The translations under genes were made by a program, and so were the position numbers. A stretch of DNA of 64,000 nt from an uncultured Bacteroidales bacterium (GTDB lineage Bacteria; Bacteroidota; Bacteroidia; Bacteroidales; Bacteroidaceae). Under the pieces are notes generated by a model. That model had not been told where the DNA came from and made no database searches. It was given only the letters and a program-made list of their open reading frames with translations. How positions within the stretch are numbered: position 1 is the stretch's first letter; each line of letters opens with the position of its first letter. Shown piece after piece: positions 34,770-43,682 of the stretch. The DNA lies in the NCBI GenBank assembly GCA_902802265.1, contig CADCLN010000003.1, positions 62,001-126,000 on the forward strand. The letters are read 5' to 3'.

Positions 34770-35936
34770 ATGAGACTTACAATTGATGACGTGCGCACAC
34801 GTTTCATTAAGCACCTTGGCGGTGAGCCAGGCTCAGTTTACGCTTCACCAGGTCGTATCAACCTCATTGGTGAGCACACAGATTACAACGGCGGATTCGT
34901 GTTCCCAGGCGCTGTGGAACAGGGTATGATTGCAGAAATTCGTCCTAACGGCACACGCAACATCCGTGCCTACTCCATCGACCTGAAGGACTACGACGAA
35001 TTTTCTATCGACGACGAGAAGGGTCCAAAGGCAAGCCACTTCCGCTACATCTTTGGTGTGGTTCGCGAAATGATGGCTCTCGGTGTACCTGTTGAAGGTT
35101 TCGACACAGCCTTTGCTGGCGATGTGCCCAACGGTGCTGGCATGTCTTCATCGGCAGCACTCGAAAGCTGCTATGCATTCGCTATGAACGACCTCTTCGG
35201 CCAGAACAAGATTGACAAGATGACACTTGCCAAGGTGGGTCAGGCCACAGAGCACAAGTACATCGGTGTAAACTGCGGTATCATGGACCAGTTTGCCAGC
35301 GTCTTCGGCAAGAAAGGTCATCTGATGCGCCTCGACTGCCGCAGCGGTGAGTTTGAATACTATCCTTGGAATCCGAAGGGCTACAAGCTCGTGCTCATCA
35401 ACTCTTGTGTAAAGCACGAACTCGTGGGTTCTCCCTACAACGACCGTCGCCGTTCTTGCGAAAACTGTGTGAAGGCCATCAAGGAACTGCACCCAGAGAA
35501 GGAGATCACTACCCTGCGCGAAGCTACTTGGGAAGAACTCAAGGAGATTGAAGGCAAGGTATCTGCCGAAGACATCAAGCGTGCCACCTTCGTGCTGGGC
35601 GAGAAAGACCGCGTACTGGCAGTCTGCGACGCGCTGGAGAAGGGTGACTACGAAACTGTAGGTCAGAAGATGTATGAGACTCACTACGGTCTGTCGAAAG
35701 ACTACGAAGTAAGCTGCGAAGAACTTGACTTCCTCAACGACATCGCCAAGGAGTGCTCCGTAACGGGTTCACGTATCATGGGCGGCGGCTTCGGTGGCTG
35801 CACCATCAACCTCGTTGCTGAAGAACTCTACGACAACTTCGTAAAGACTGCTGTCCAGAAGTTCCAGCAGAAGTACGGCAAGAAGCCTATCGTCATCGAC
35901 GTAGTTATCGGCGACGGCTCACGCAAGCTCTGCTAA
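34770..35936 (+). CDS. galK: Galactokinase
   Basis: A 388-residue GHMP kinase. The galactokinase signature GRINLIGEHTDYNGG is at about 29-43, the ATP loop DVPNGAGMSSSAALE at about 119-133, and motif III RIMGGGFGGCTINL near 330-343. It phosphorylates alpha-D-galactose on C1 in the cytoplasm. It is the last gene of the galM-transporter-galK unit, and a strong terminator begins 33 bp after its stop. galT and galE are not in the window. Confidence 0.96.
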   Translation: MRLTIDDVRTRFIKHLGGEPGSVYASPGRINLIGEHTDYNGGFVFPGAVEQGMIAEIRPNGTRNIRAYSIDLKDYDEFSIDDEKGPKASHFRYIFGVVREMMALGVPVEGFDTAFAGDVPNGAGMSSSAALESCYAFAMNDLFGQNKIDKMTLAKVGQATEHKYIGVNCGIMDQFASVFGKKGHLMRLDCRSGEFEYYPWNPKGYKLVLINSCVKHELVGSPYNDRRRSCENCVKAIKELHPEKEITTLREATWEELKEIEGKVSAEDIKRATFVLGEKDRVLAVCDALEKGDYETVGQKMYETHYGLSKDYEVSCEELDFLNDIAKECSVTGSRIMGGGFGGCTINLVAEELYDNFVKTAVQKFQQKYGKKPIVIDVVIGDGSRKLC

Positions 35937-35968
35937 TCGACGGACAGATTACCAAACCATTTAAATTG

Positions 35969-36015
35969 AGGAGAATGTGTCAACCCAAACGGCACATTCT
36001 CCTTTTTCTTTTTTA
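35969..36015 (+). terminator. Terminator after galK
   Basis: AGGAGAATGTG and CACATTCTCCT form a perfect 11-bp stem with a 13-nt loop and a T-rich tail. Confidence 0.9.
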
Positions 36016-36108
36016 CAAAACTGCATTTTCGTTTATCATAAATGGAACAGGATTTGGCTGTGTTCACATTTTTCCGTTACTTTGCAGGCAAATTGACAAA
36101 AATACAAA

Positions 36109-37002
36109 ATGAACACGACAATTTTGACAATTACGGGTAGTGACGGCACAGGTGGTTCTGGTGTGCAAGCCGACATTCGCTTCATCAGCGAATTGGGCAG
36201 CAGAGCCGCCTCTGCTGTCACATCCATTACGGTCCAAAACACCTTAGGTATTCAGGAATTTCACGACCTGCCCGCCGCTGTGGTTCGGGCACAGGTGGAA
36301 GCCATCGTCAACGACTTGCAGCCACAGGTCGTGAAAATCGGACTTTTGCGCCGCATCGACGTCGTAGAGACCCTGGCCGATATCCTGAAGAAATACCAGC
36401 CACGACACATTGTCTATGCGCCTGTACTGAAATCGACCAAGGGCGAACAGCTGGTTTCGGCAAAAGTCTATGATGCCATCAAACGCCGGCTGATGCCCCT
36501 GTGTACGGTCGTTTTGGAACCTTCCGACTTGCCCATTGGTCCCCGTCAACATGGCTATGCCAATCAGCTGGCATCTGCTGTGGCTTTTTACCTGAGCCGT
36601 GGCGAACAGGTTGACGAAGCCATGCTCCACGCGCGTACCTATTTGAAGCAATTACCCGCCAACTACGCCGAGGGAAACAATCGGAGCGAAGAACTCTACA
36701 ATCAGTTTCTCGATGCTGTGGAGCATTATTTCAATCGCTATGCCGACGTAGCCTTCTATGCCGAACAGCTCAACGTCAGTCCGCGCTATCTCGGACAAGT
36801 CACCCGCCGCATAGCTAACCGTTCCCCAAAATCGGTCATCGACGAGCGCATCACGACCGAGATTGCCCTGCAGCTGACCACGACCAGCAAACCGCTGAAG
36901 GAGATTGCCCTGCAACTGGGCTTCTCGTCGCAAGCACACCTCTCCCGATACTTCAAGAAACAAAAAGGGCTGTCACCCAGCCAGTACAAACATTCAACAT
37001 AA
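36109..37002 (+). CDS. Degenerate ThiD-like domain fused to AraC-type DNA-binding domain
   Basis: A 297-residue fusion. Residues 1-190 resemble hydroxymethylpyrimidine/pyridoxine kinases (ThiD/PdxK): ITGSDGTGGSGVQADIRF at the N-terminus, AVTSITVQNTLG, and VYAPVLKSTKGEQLVS. The kinase part is too short (usual about 260), lacks roughly 60-70 residues after VVLEPSD, and its catalytic GTGC-like loop is replaced by RQHGYANQLASA, so it should bind but not phosphorylate. Residues about 195-297 are an AraC/XylS pair of helix-turn-helix motifs ending FKKQKGLSPSQYK. pdxS follows by 9 bp. I infer a pyridoxal- or pyrimidine-type ligand sensor that controls pdxST. Confidence 0.82.
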   Translation: MNTTILTITGSDGTGGSGVQADIRFISELGSRAASAVTSITVQNTLGIQEFHDLPAAVVRAQVEAIVNDLQPQVVKIGLLRRIDVVETLADILKKYQPRHIVYAPVLKSTKGEQLVSAKVYDAIKRRLMPLCTVVLEPSDLPIGPRQHGYANQLASAVAFYLSRGEQVDEAMLHARTYLKQLPANYAEGNNRSEELYNQFLDAVEHYFNRYADVAFYAEQLNVSPRYLGQVTRRIANRSPKSVIDERITTEIALQLTTTSKPLKEIALQLGFSSQAHLSRYFKKQKGLSPSQYKHST

Positions 37003-37011
37003 ACACAAAAC

Positions 37012-37887
37012 ATGGAAAAGAACAGACAAGAACTCAACCGCCAGTTGGCTCAGATGCTGAAGGGCGGCGTGATTATGGATGTGACCACACCCGAACAGGC
37101 TCGCATTGCTGAGGAAGCAGGAGCTTGCGCTGTGATGGCACTCGAAAGAATTCCTGCCGACATCCGTGCCGCAGGCGGTGTGTCAAGAATGAGCGACCCG
37201 AAGATGATTCGTGGCATACAGCAGGCCGTCAGCATTCCCGTCATGGCAAAGTGCCGCATCGGACACATTGCCGAGGCACAGATTCTGCAAGCCATCGAGA
37301 TTGACTACATCGACGAAAGCGAAGTGCTCTCGCCTGCCGACAACATCTACCACATCGACAAGACAAAGTTCGACGTGCCCTTTGTCTGCGGAGCCAAGAA
37401 CTTAGGCGAAGCACTGCGCCGCATAGCCGAAGGAGCCACCATGATTCGTACCAAGGGCGAACCAGGCACAGGCGACGTAGTCCAGGCTGTCAGCCACATG
37501 CGACTGATGCAGAGCGAAATCCGCAGACTGGTCTCCATGCGTGAAGACGAACTCTACGAAGCAGCCAAGCAGTTGCAGGCACCCTACGAATTAGTGAAAT
37601 ACGTACATGAGAACGGCAAGCTGCCCGTGGTCAACTTTGCTGCCGGCGGTGTAGCCACGCCTGCCGATGCAGCTTTGATGATGCAGCTCGGAGCCGAAGG
37701 TGTGTTTGTGGGCAGCGGCATCTTCAAGAGCGGCAATCCTGCCAAGCGTGCCGCAGCCATCGTGCAGGCAGTCACGAATTTTCAGGATGCCAAACTGCTT
37801 GCTTCGCTTTCCGAAGACCTCGGCGAAGCGATGGTGGGCATCAACGAACAGGAAATAGAACTGCTGATGGCAGAAAGAGGAAAATGA
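37012..37887 (+). CDS. pdxS: Pyridoxal 5'-phosphate synthase, synthase subunit
   Basis: A 291-residue TIM-barrel protein. Landmarks are [38 protein letters not shown] with the phosphate-binding region, and [12 protein letters not shown]; Lys residues in DVTT-adjacent KGGVIMD and in [11 protein letters not shown] fit the two catalytic lysines. It makes PLP from ribose 5-phosphate, glyceraldehyde 3-phosphate and ammonia, in a 12+12 complex with PdxT. The pdxT start overlaps its stop by 4 bp (ATGA). Confidence 0.97.
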   Translation: MEKNRQELNRQLAQMLKGGVIMDVTTPEQARIAEEAGACAVMALERIPADIRAAGGVSRMSDPKMIRGIQQAVSIPVMAKCRIGHIAEAQILQAIEIDYIDESEVLSPADNIYHIDKTKFDVPFVCGAKNLGEALRRIAEGATMIRTKGEPGTGDVVQAVSHMRLMQSEIRRLVSMREDELYEAAKQLQAPYELVKYVHENGKLPVVNFAAGGVATPADAALMMQLGAEGVFVGSGIFKSGNPAKRAAAIVQAVTNFQDAKLLASLSEDLGEAMVGINEQEIELLMAERGK

Positions 37888-38450
37888 AAGTTGCAGTCTT
37901 AGCCCTGCAAGGGGCATTCATCGAGCACGAGCAGATGTTGCAGAGCCTCGGTGTGGAGACATTCCAGGTGCGGCAATTACTCGACTGGCAACAGCACAAG
38001 GATGCGCTCATCATTCCTGGCGGCGAATCGACCACCCAGATGCGTCTGCTCCAGACGTCAGGACTACTCCACCCCGTCCGTCAAGCCATTCTTCGCGGCC
38101 TGCCCGTCTTCGGCACTTGTGCCGGACTCATTCTGCTGGCAAAGCAGGAAGACGGACAACCCCGTTCAGGACTCTGCACCCTGGACATCGACGTGCATCG
38201 CAATGCCTACGGACGACAATTGGGCAGCTTCCATGCTACGGGAAATGTTGCGGGCATCGCCACAGACTTTCCCATGACCTTCATCCGTGCCCCCTACGTC
38301 CGCCGTACACTCTCGCCCGATGTCGAAATCCTTTCCGAAGCAGATGGTCGCATCGTAGCCGTCCGACAAGGGCGTCAGCTTGCCACAGCTTTCCATCCAG
38401 AACTGACTGCCGACACCCGCCTGCACCAATACTTCATCGAGACGGTGTAG
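37884..38450 (+). CDS. pdxT: Pyridoxal 5'-phosphate synthase, glutaminase subunit
   Basis: A 188-residue class I glutamine amidotransferase. It opens [18 protein letters not shown], has [13 protein letters not shown], the nucleophile Cys in [11 protein letters not shown], and the His/Glu pair in TAFHPELT near the end. It supplies ammonia through a tunnel to PdxS. The 22-nt palindromic array begins only 2 bp past the stop, so the array is probably part of the 3' untranslated region. Confidence 0.97.
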   Translation: MKVAVLALQGAFIEHEQMLQSLGVETFQVRQLLDWQQHKDALIIPGGESTTQMRLLQTSGLLHPVRQAILRGLPVFGTCAGLILLAKQEDGQPRSGLCTLDIDVHRNAYGRQLGSFHATGNVAGIATDFPMTFIRAPYVRRTLSPDVEILSEADGRIVAVRQGRQLATAFHPELTADTRLHQYFIETV

Positions 38451-38451
38451 G

Positions 38452-38605
38452 CACTGCATTGCCGCTTCAGTGGCAAAGTTCTCTCGCTTCAGTGGCATAG
38501 TTCTCCCACTGCGGTGGCAATGCAGTGCCAGACAAGTAGCATAGTTCTCTGACGCAGGCGGCAGAACTTTGCGCCGGCAGTCAGAGAACTATGCTACTGA
38601 GATCT
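38452..38605. repeat. 22-nt palindromic array related to that at 22965
   Basis: AGTTCT or its equivalent occurs at 38477, 38499, 38521 and 38543 (steps of exactly 22), then the inverse AGAACT at 38563 and 38585 (again 22). The core GGCAATGCAGTGCC (38517-38529) matches GCAATGCAGTGCC in the array at 22965-23144, and a reversed copy, GGCACTGCATTGCC, opens the array. It lies between the convergent pdxT and DUF3276 genes. Confidence 0.88.
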
Positions 38606-38633
38606 AAATCAGACCGTTTTTTAGTTCACAGAA

Positions 38634-38993
38634 CTAAAAATCCAAGTCAATATGTATGCTTGTGTCCTGAAAGGGTTCTTCTTCGTCGGGAGCATCCAGC
38701 GTGAGTGGTTCTTCTGAAATCATGTCATCCACGCTCAGTTCGCCCTTTGCCACCTTGATGGTCTTCAGCAATGCTGCCACAAACTTTTCGTAGTCTTCCT
38801 TATAAAGGAAAAGCTTGTGCTTCTGGAATGTAAACTGAGGATTTTCCAAGTCTCCTCCCTCTACAATCTTTTTGCTCTCGGTGATGGTTAAGAACCTTTC
38901 GCCATTGCGAGTCTCCTTAACATCGAAATAATAAATCCGTTTTCCCGCTTTTACAGACTCGGAAAACATAATGTCGCGCTCATTTTCTGCCAT
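38634..38993 (-). CDS. DUF3276 (PUR-alpha-like) nucleic-acid-binding protein
   Basis: A 119-residue protein. The opening part MFSESVKAGKRIYYFDVKE and TRNGERFLTITESKK matches the DUF3276 family of Bacteroidetes and spirochaetes, a single PUR repeat that dimerises and binds single-stranded DNA or RNA. The C-terminal 35 residues are acidic (EEPLTLDAPDEEEPFQD). It is encoded alone on the minus strand. Role in the cell is unknown; gene is usually well conserved and single-copy in this phylum. Confidence 0.88.
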   Translation of the reverse strand: MAENERDIMFSESVKAGKRIYYFDVKETRNGERFLTITESKKIVEGGDLENPQFTFQKHKLFLYKEDYEKFVAALLKTIKVAKGELSVDDMISEEPLTLDAPDEEEPFQDTSIHIDLDF

Positions 38994-39197
38994 AATTGTT
39001 TTTTAAATAATAATATGATAAAAGTTATTGAATGTCGGTTTTATTTTGTATTATCATTCTTGCCGAATTTTTGTCCTGAATTTCAATTTGTGCTGCAAAA
39101 TTCTTTATATTTTTTGTTTTTAGCAAATAAAACGCGTTTTTTTTTCATTTTTGGATAATGATTTTTAAAAAATGAGGCTTAAATGAAGTTTTTTTGC

Positions 39198-39205
39198 TAC
39201 ATTTG
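39198..39205 (+). promoter_or_regulatory. -7 element for the nusB-yajC-ybbR-coaE unit
   Basis: TACATTTG followed by CAGCG matches TAnnTTTG. It lies within a 290-bp AT-rich gap (38994-39283) and 79 bp before the chosen nusB start. Confidence 0.58.
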
Positions 39206-39283
39206 CAGCGTTTTTTCTGTCTTGTTATAAATTTTCAACTGAAAACGAATGACAGGGCTAAGAATAAAAAGTTGTTTTTTGAT

Positions 39284-40210
39284 ATGATTAATAGAACGCT
39301 GATCAGACTGAAGATTGTCCAACTCGTGTATGCCTTTTACCAGAACGAGGGCAAAACTGTGGAAACTGCCGAAAAGGAACTGCTTTTTAGCCTTTCCAAG
39401 GCGTATGACCTCTACAACTTGCTCCTGTTGCTCATCGTCACGGTGACACGTTATGCACGAAAGCAAGTGGATGAAAGAGAGAAGCTGAACAAGGCAGCTC
39501 ACATCGACGAACCTGTTAACCGCAGATTCGTTGAGAACCGCTTTGCGGTTCAACTTGAAGAGAACCTGCAACTCAGGCAGTTCGTGCAGAACCAGAAGCG
39601 CACATGGGACGGCGAGATTGTTTACGTCAAGAGTCTCTACGAGAAAATCATCGCTTCCGAACTCTATGCCGAGTACATGAAGAAGGAAGAAACCACCTAC
39701 GCCGAGGACCGCGAACTGTGGCGTGCGCTCTACAAGAACATCGTCATGAAGGACGAGTCGCTCGACGAAGTCATCGAGGACCAGAGCCTCTACTGGAACG
39801 ACGACCGCGAAATTGTGGATACGTTCATCCTGAAGACCATCAAGCGCTTTGACGAATCCAACGGCAAGGACCAGGAGCTGGTGCCCGAATACAAGGACGA
39901 AGAAGACAGGGAATTTGCCATTCGCCTCTTCCACCGCACCATCACCAACGACGAATACTACCGTGGACTCATCATCCAGAGCATACGCAACTGGGAGTTT
40001 GACCGACTGGCCTACATGGACATCTGCATCATGCAGACAGCCATTGCCGAAATGCTCTCCTTCGCCGAAATTCCCGTTTCGGTCACTATCAACGAGTATG
40101 TGGAGATTGCCAAGTGGTACAGCACGCCCAAGTCGGCAGGCTATGTCAACGGAATCATCGATGCCGTGGCCAAGCGCCTGAAGTCTGAACTGAAAATGCT
40201 GAAACAATAA
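39284..40210 (+). CDS. nusB: Transcription antitermination factor NusB, long form
   Basis: A 308-residue protein started at MINRTLIRLKIVQLVYAFY; a longer frame would begin upstream of the likely transcription start. Bacteroidetes NusB proteins carry an extra N-terminal half, and the NusB fold sits at about 190-305, with FAIRLFHRTITNDEYYRGLI, DICIMQTAIAEML and SVTINEYVEIAKWY (the conserved NEyVeiAK phrase). With NusE it binds boxA RNA for antitermination in rRNA operons. yajC follows by 19 bp. Confidence 0.9.
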   Translation: MINRTLIRLKIVQLVYAFYQNEGKTVETAEKELLFSLSKAYDLYNLLLLLIVTVTRYARKQVDEREKLNKAAHIDEPVNRRFVENRFAVQLEENLQLRQFVQNQKRTWDGEIVYVKSLYEKIIASELYAEYMKKEETTYAEDRELWRALYKNIVMKDESLDEVIEDQSLYWNDDREIVDTFILKTIKRFDESNGKDQELVPEYKDEEDREFAIRLFHRTITNDEYYRGLIIQSIRNWEFDRLAYMDICIMQTAIAEMLSFAEIPVSVTINEYVEIAKWYSTPKSAGYVNGIIDAVAKRLKSELKMLKQ

Positions 40211-40229
40211 TTCATAACCCATCATCAAT

Positions 40230-40544
40230 ATGTTTACATTACTTCAAGCTGGAGCACCAGCAGGCGGCGGTGGCATGTCCATGTTTGTGATGATTGCCAT
40301 CATGTTCGCCATCGTTTATTTCTTCATGATTCGTCCACAGCGGAAACGTCAGAAAGAAATCGAAGCCTTCCGCAATGCCCTTGCCATCGGCGACAAGGTC
40401 ATCACAGCCAGCGGTGTCTATGGCACCGTCAAGTCGCTCAATCAGGGAGAGACTTACCTCACCATCGAAATTGCCAAGGGCGTAGAAATCAAGGTTGACC
40501 GCAACTACGTGTATGCTGACGCCAGCCAGCAGCAGCCACGCTAA
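40230..40544 (+). CDS. yajC: Preprotein translocase accessory subunit YajC
   Basis: A 104-residue protein with one membrane segment (about 18-37, MFVMIAIMFAIVYFFMIRPQ) directly followed by RPQRKRQKEIE, the YajC signature, and a small cytoplasmic domain (GDKVITASGVYGTVKSL). It associates with SecDF in the inner membrane. It lies between nusB and the ybbR-like gene, an arrangement frequent in this phylum. Confidence 0.93.
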   Translation: MFTLLQAGAPAGGGGMSMFVMIAIMFAIVYFFMIRPQRKRQKEIEAFRNALAIGDKVITASGVYGTVKSLNQGETYLTIEIAKGVEIKVDRNYVYADASQQQPR

Positions 40545-40553
40545 CCGCAGCCG

Positions 40554-41555
40554 ATGAGCAAGAGCAGGGATCATATACAGAAATTTACTGGCGCATGCCG
40601 TGTATTGGCCAGAAGATTGCGGTTGGTACGTATCAATCGCAATTTTCTTGTTTTCCTTGTATTTCTTGCTGTTGCCATCATCTTCTGGTTCATGCAGGCT
40701 CTGAAAGAGGACACAGCTACACAGTTCACCTACAAAATCCACATCACCAACGTGCCGAAGGAGGTCATCTTCACCTCCGAAGTGCCCAAGACGGTGACGG
40801 TCAGTGTGACGGGACGCGGCTGGAACATCCTGGAATACCTGTCGAAGAACGAATCGGACGACATTTATGTGGATTTCCATGAGGTGGAAAAGTCGCGCAG
40901 CAAGATTACGCTCGACAGCAACCTGTGGCGACGGTTGCTGATACACCGACTGGGCAACAACATCAAATTTGTGGCATCCAACCCAGGCACGCAGGACGTG
41001 TATTACTCTAACGGTAAGGCCAAGCGTGTGCCTGTGGTGTTCGACGGAACCATCACGACCGAACTGCAGCACCTGCTCTGTGGCATCCACATGAAGCCCG
41101 ACTCCATCGACATCATCGCCCCAACCTATATGCTTGACAGCCTCAACGAGGTGCACACCAAGCACATGGAGTTCAAAGACCTGGCAGACACTATCCACAC
41201 GACCATGCCGCTCCATGCAGCCACCGGCATCAAGGTGATGCCCGACTCGGTCAATGTGGAAATCTGTGTCGATCTCTTCACGGAGAAAACAGTCGAAGTA
41301 CCCATCTACTGCGAAAACATACCGAGCAACAAGGTGATGCGCACCTTCCCGTCGAAGGCAAAAGTCACGTTTCACGTCAGCGCTACCCTCTTCAACGACA
41401 TTTCCGCCAACGACTTCATCGTTGTGGTGGATTTCAACGACACGAAGGACGGCAGACAGCAATGCACCCTGCACCTCAGAACACAGCCCGAAGGCATCAG
41501 CCATGTGAATATCATACCCGAAAAGATAGAATACATCATCGAACAATCCTTCTGA
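40554..41555 (+). CDS. YbbR-like domain protein
   Basis: A 333-residue protein with a single N-terminal membrane segment (about 31-48, FLVFLVFLAVAIIFWFMQAL) and a periplasmic part of repeated YbbR-like domains, seen as VPKEVIFTSEVPKTVTVSVTG, then DSIDIIAPTYMLDSL and VEICVDLFTEKTVEVPIYC. In Firmicutes YbbR (CdaR) regulates a cyclic di-AMP synthase; in Bacteroidetes it is normally found, as here, beside yajC and coaE, and its role is not known. It starts 9 bp after yajC. Confidence 0.82.
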   Translation: MSKSRDHIQKFTGACRVLARRLRLVRINRNFLVFLVFLAVAIIFWFMQALKEDTATQFTYKIHITNVPKEVIFTSEVPKTVTVSVTGRGWNILEYLSKNESDDIYVDFHEVEKSRSKITLDSNLWRRLLIHRLGNNIKFVASNPGTQDVYYSNGKAKRVPVVFDGTITTELQHLLCGIHMKPDSIDIIAPTYMLDSLNEVHTKHMEFKDLADTIHTTMPLHAATGIKVMPDSVNVEICVDLFTEKTVEVPIYCENIPSNKVMRTFPSKAKVTFHVSATLFNDISANDFIVVVDFNDTKDGRQQCTLHLRTQPEGISHVNIIPEKIEYIIEQSF

Positions 41556-41573
41556 TGACTGAAAACTGAAAAA

Positions 41574-42158
41574 ATGAGAATAGGTATAACTGGCGGAATA
41601 GGCAGCGGAAAGACATACATCTGTATGCGGCTCAAGGCAATGGGATTTCCCGTCTATAACTGTGACGAATCAGCCAAACGACTGATGCACGACGACCCTG
41701 CCCTGCGCCGGCAGCTCTGCGAACTCATTGGTTCGGATGCCTACACAGACGAGGGCGAACTCAACAAGCCAGTCATTGCCAGCTACCTCTTCCAGAGCGA
41801 CGACCATGCCGCAGCCGTCAATGCCATTGTCCACCCAGCCGTCAAAGCCGACTTCCTGCGGTGGGCAGAACAGCAGACCGCGCCCCATTGCTTCATGGAG
41901 AGTGCCATCCTTTTCGAGTCTGGCTTTCAGCAGATTGTTGACAAAACCGTCGTGGTCTATGCCGATGAACAGACACGTATCCGGCGAACCACCCTGCGCG
42001 ACGATACAACCGCCCATCAGGTTCAGGCTCGCATGGCATTGCAAATGCCCGCCGACCAAGCCCGCCGACTTGCCGACTACACACTCTACAACCACGCAGA
42101 CTCCTCCACAGCGGATGAAATCGAAAAGCTGATGCGATGGTTAAACAAAATAAAGTAA
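41574..42158 (+). CDS. coaE: Dephospho-CoA kinase
   Basis: A 194-residue P-loop kinase. The Walker A is GITGGIGSGKTY at about 4-15, followed by MGFPVYNCDESAK, the substrate-binding Asp, and the lid area around IRRTTLRDDTTAHQVQARM with SAILFESGF before it. It performs the last step of coenzyme A synthesis. It is the last gene of the nusB-yajC-ybbR-coaE run, which has short gaps throughout. Confidence 0.95.
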   Translation: MRIGITGGIGSGKTYICMRLKAMGFPVYNCDESAKRLMHDDPALRRQLCELIGSDAYTDEGELNKPVIASYLFQSDDHAAAVNAIVHPAVKADFLRWAEQQTAPHCFMESAILFESGFQQIVDKTVVVYADEQTRIRRTTLRDDTTAHQVQARMALQMPADQARRLADYTLYNHADSSTADEIEKLMRWLNKIK

Positions 42159-42208
42159 ACGATTTTTTTACAGACAATTAAATTATACAATTCTAAAATC
42201 AAAAAACT

Positions 42209-42790
42209 ATGCTAAAGACAATTCTTGCCATTGCAGGCAAACCAGGACTTTACAAACTCATTTCACGCGGTGCTAACAACCTCATTGTGGAAACTGTTGA
42301 TGCACAGAAGAAGCGTATGCCCGCATTCGGAGCAGACAAAGTAGTATCGCTTGGCGACATTTCCATCTATACCGATGACGACAAGGAAATCGCCCTCGCC
42401 AAAGTGCTCGAAAGCATGAAGAATCAGCACGAAGGAAAAGCCATCGACATTTCACCCAAGAAGGCTTCGCAGGACGAAATCCTTGCTATCTTCGAGCAGG
42501 CACTGCCCAATTACGACAAAGACCGTGTACGTGTGAGCGATATGCGCAAAGTCATCAGCTGGTACAACCTGCTCGTCGAATACGGAATCGAAACTTTCGT
42601 TGAAGAAGAAGAAGAAAAAGAGACTGCAAAGGAAGAAGCCACAGAAAGTGCAGCAGCTCCCAAGAAAGAAGCTACGAAGAGCACCTCGAAGGCTCATGTT
42701 CAGAAAAACACGGCCAATCGTGCTGCAAGTTCAAAAGCCCGTACTGCCGTGAAGAGCACCGTCAAGAAGACAGGCAACTCTTCCAAATAA
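42209..42790 (+). CDS. DUF5606 protein with charged tail
   Basis: A 193-residue protein. The first about 130 residues (LKTILAIAGKPGLYKLISR, VVSLGDISIYTDDDKEI, VRVSDMRKVISWYNLL) match the DUF5606 family of Bacteroidetes, of unknown role. The final 60 residues are a disordered tail, first acidic (VEEEEEKETAKEE) and then Lys/Ala/Ser-rich, reminiscent of nucleic-acid-binding tails. No signal peptide. It lies 50 bp after coaE and may be read with it. Confidence 0.85.
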   Translation: MLKTILAIAGKPGLYKLISRGANNLIVETVDAQKKRMPAFGADKVVSLGDISIYTDDDKEIALAKVLESMKNQHEGKAIDISPKKASQDEILAIFEQALPNYDKDRVRVSDMRKVISWYNLLVEYGIETFVEEEEEKETAKEEATESAAAPKKEATKSTSKAHVQKNTANRAASSKARTAVKSTVKKTGNSSK

Positions 42791-42818
42791 ATCTCCTGGT
42801 AATTTAAAGACAACAGAT

Positions 42819-42868
42819 TAAACGGATTTAAGCAACACGGTTAGCCCTGTTCTTAAATCCGTTTAGTC
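42819..42868 (+). terminator. Hairpin after the DUF5606 gene
   Basis: TAAACGGATTTAAG and CTTAAATCCGTTTA form a perfect 14-bp stem with a 19-nt loop. The T-run is weak, so it may only stabilise the 3' end. It shares its AACGGATTT arm with the terminator after uxaC. Confidence 0.6.
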
Positions 42869-42999
42869 CATTATATAATATAATATGTAGAGCGCGTTTC
42901 ATAAATCAAATCGGTTCTATTTTCAGCACGATGCAGCTGAAAAGGGGTTAAAAACACGATTTTTTGCTGCAACATGGTGCACGATTCACAAATTGTTTG

Positions 43000-43007
43000 T
43001 AACTTTG
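43000..43007 (+). promoter_or_regulatory. -7 element for the DUF4468 gene
   Basis: TAACTTTG followed by CCGCC, a full match to TAnnTTTG, 27 bp before the start codon. Confidence 0.62.
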
Positions 43008-43034
43008 CCGCCAAATATTTGAACACGAAACATT

Positions 43035-43682
43035 ATGAAGAAAATCTTATTCGCCATGATGATCATGGCATTCCCATTCTGCATGGCTCAGGCACAGAGT
43101 GGACTTATCAGCACAAAGAAGTTGTACACACAGAAGGCTGACATGAGCGAATATGCCAAGGCGGGAGCTGTGCCCGAAGTGAACGGCAAGGTGGTTTTCA
43201 CCAAAGAAATCAACGTTGCAGGCAAGAGCAAGGAAGAGCTCTACACCGTGCTGTCATCATTTGCTGCCCTGCGTTTCTCTGCAGGTTCGGCAAGAGGCAA
43301 CTGGCGTGAACCCAATTTCTTCACAAACCTGGACTACGCTCAGGTGAAGGAAGCCGACAAGGAGACTGGCCGCATCGTGGCTCAGGGTGCTGAGGAAATG
43401 GTTTTCTCGAACAAAGCCCTGTCAAAAGACTATACCCACGTCTTCTACCTCTTCACGGCAGAAGCAGCAGCCGGCAAGGTAAAGCTCACGATGAACAACA
43501 TCGCCTTTGTCTATGTGGGCAGCCAGGAGACAGAACGCATTCCTGCCGAAGACTGGATTACAGACAAAGAGGCGCTGAACAAAAAGGGTGAACTGCGGCG
43601 CATCAGTGGCAAGTTCCGCGTCAAGACCATTGACCTGTTCGACGAACTTGCCAAAGAAATCGAAGAATTGGCTAAGAAGTGA
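43035..43682 (+). CDS. Exported DUF4468 protein
   Basis: A 215-residue protein with a signal peptide (ILFAMMIMAFPFCMAQAQ). Residues about 45-135 carry the DUF4468 fold (VVFTKEINVAGKSKEELY, then GRIVAQGAEEMVF), a TBP-like domain found in exported proteins of Bacteroidetes. The C-terminus (about 165-215) is helical and charged. It is probably periplasmic; function unknown. The next gene starts within its stop codon (GTGA), so both are one translational unit. Confidence 0.85.
   Translation: MKKILFAMMIMAFPFCMAQAQSGLISTKKLYTQKADMSEYAKAGAVPEVNGKVVFTKEINVAGKSKEELYTVLSSFAALRFSAGSARGNWREPNFFTNLDYAQVKEADKETGRIVAQGAEEMVFSNKALSKDYTHVFYLFTAEAAAGKVKLTMNNIAFVYVGSQETERIPAEDWITDKEALNKKGELRRISGKFRVKTIDLFDELAKEIEELAKK

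Noticed and set aside
35937..36108. TPP riboswitch before the ThiD-like fusion
   Set aside because: The gap is short and is largely taken by the galK terminator; no THI-box sequence is seen.
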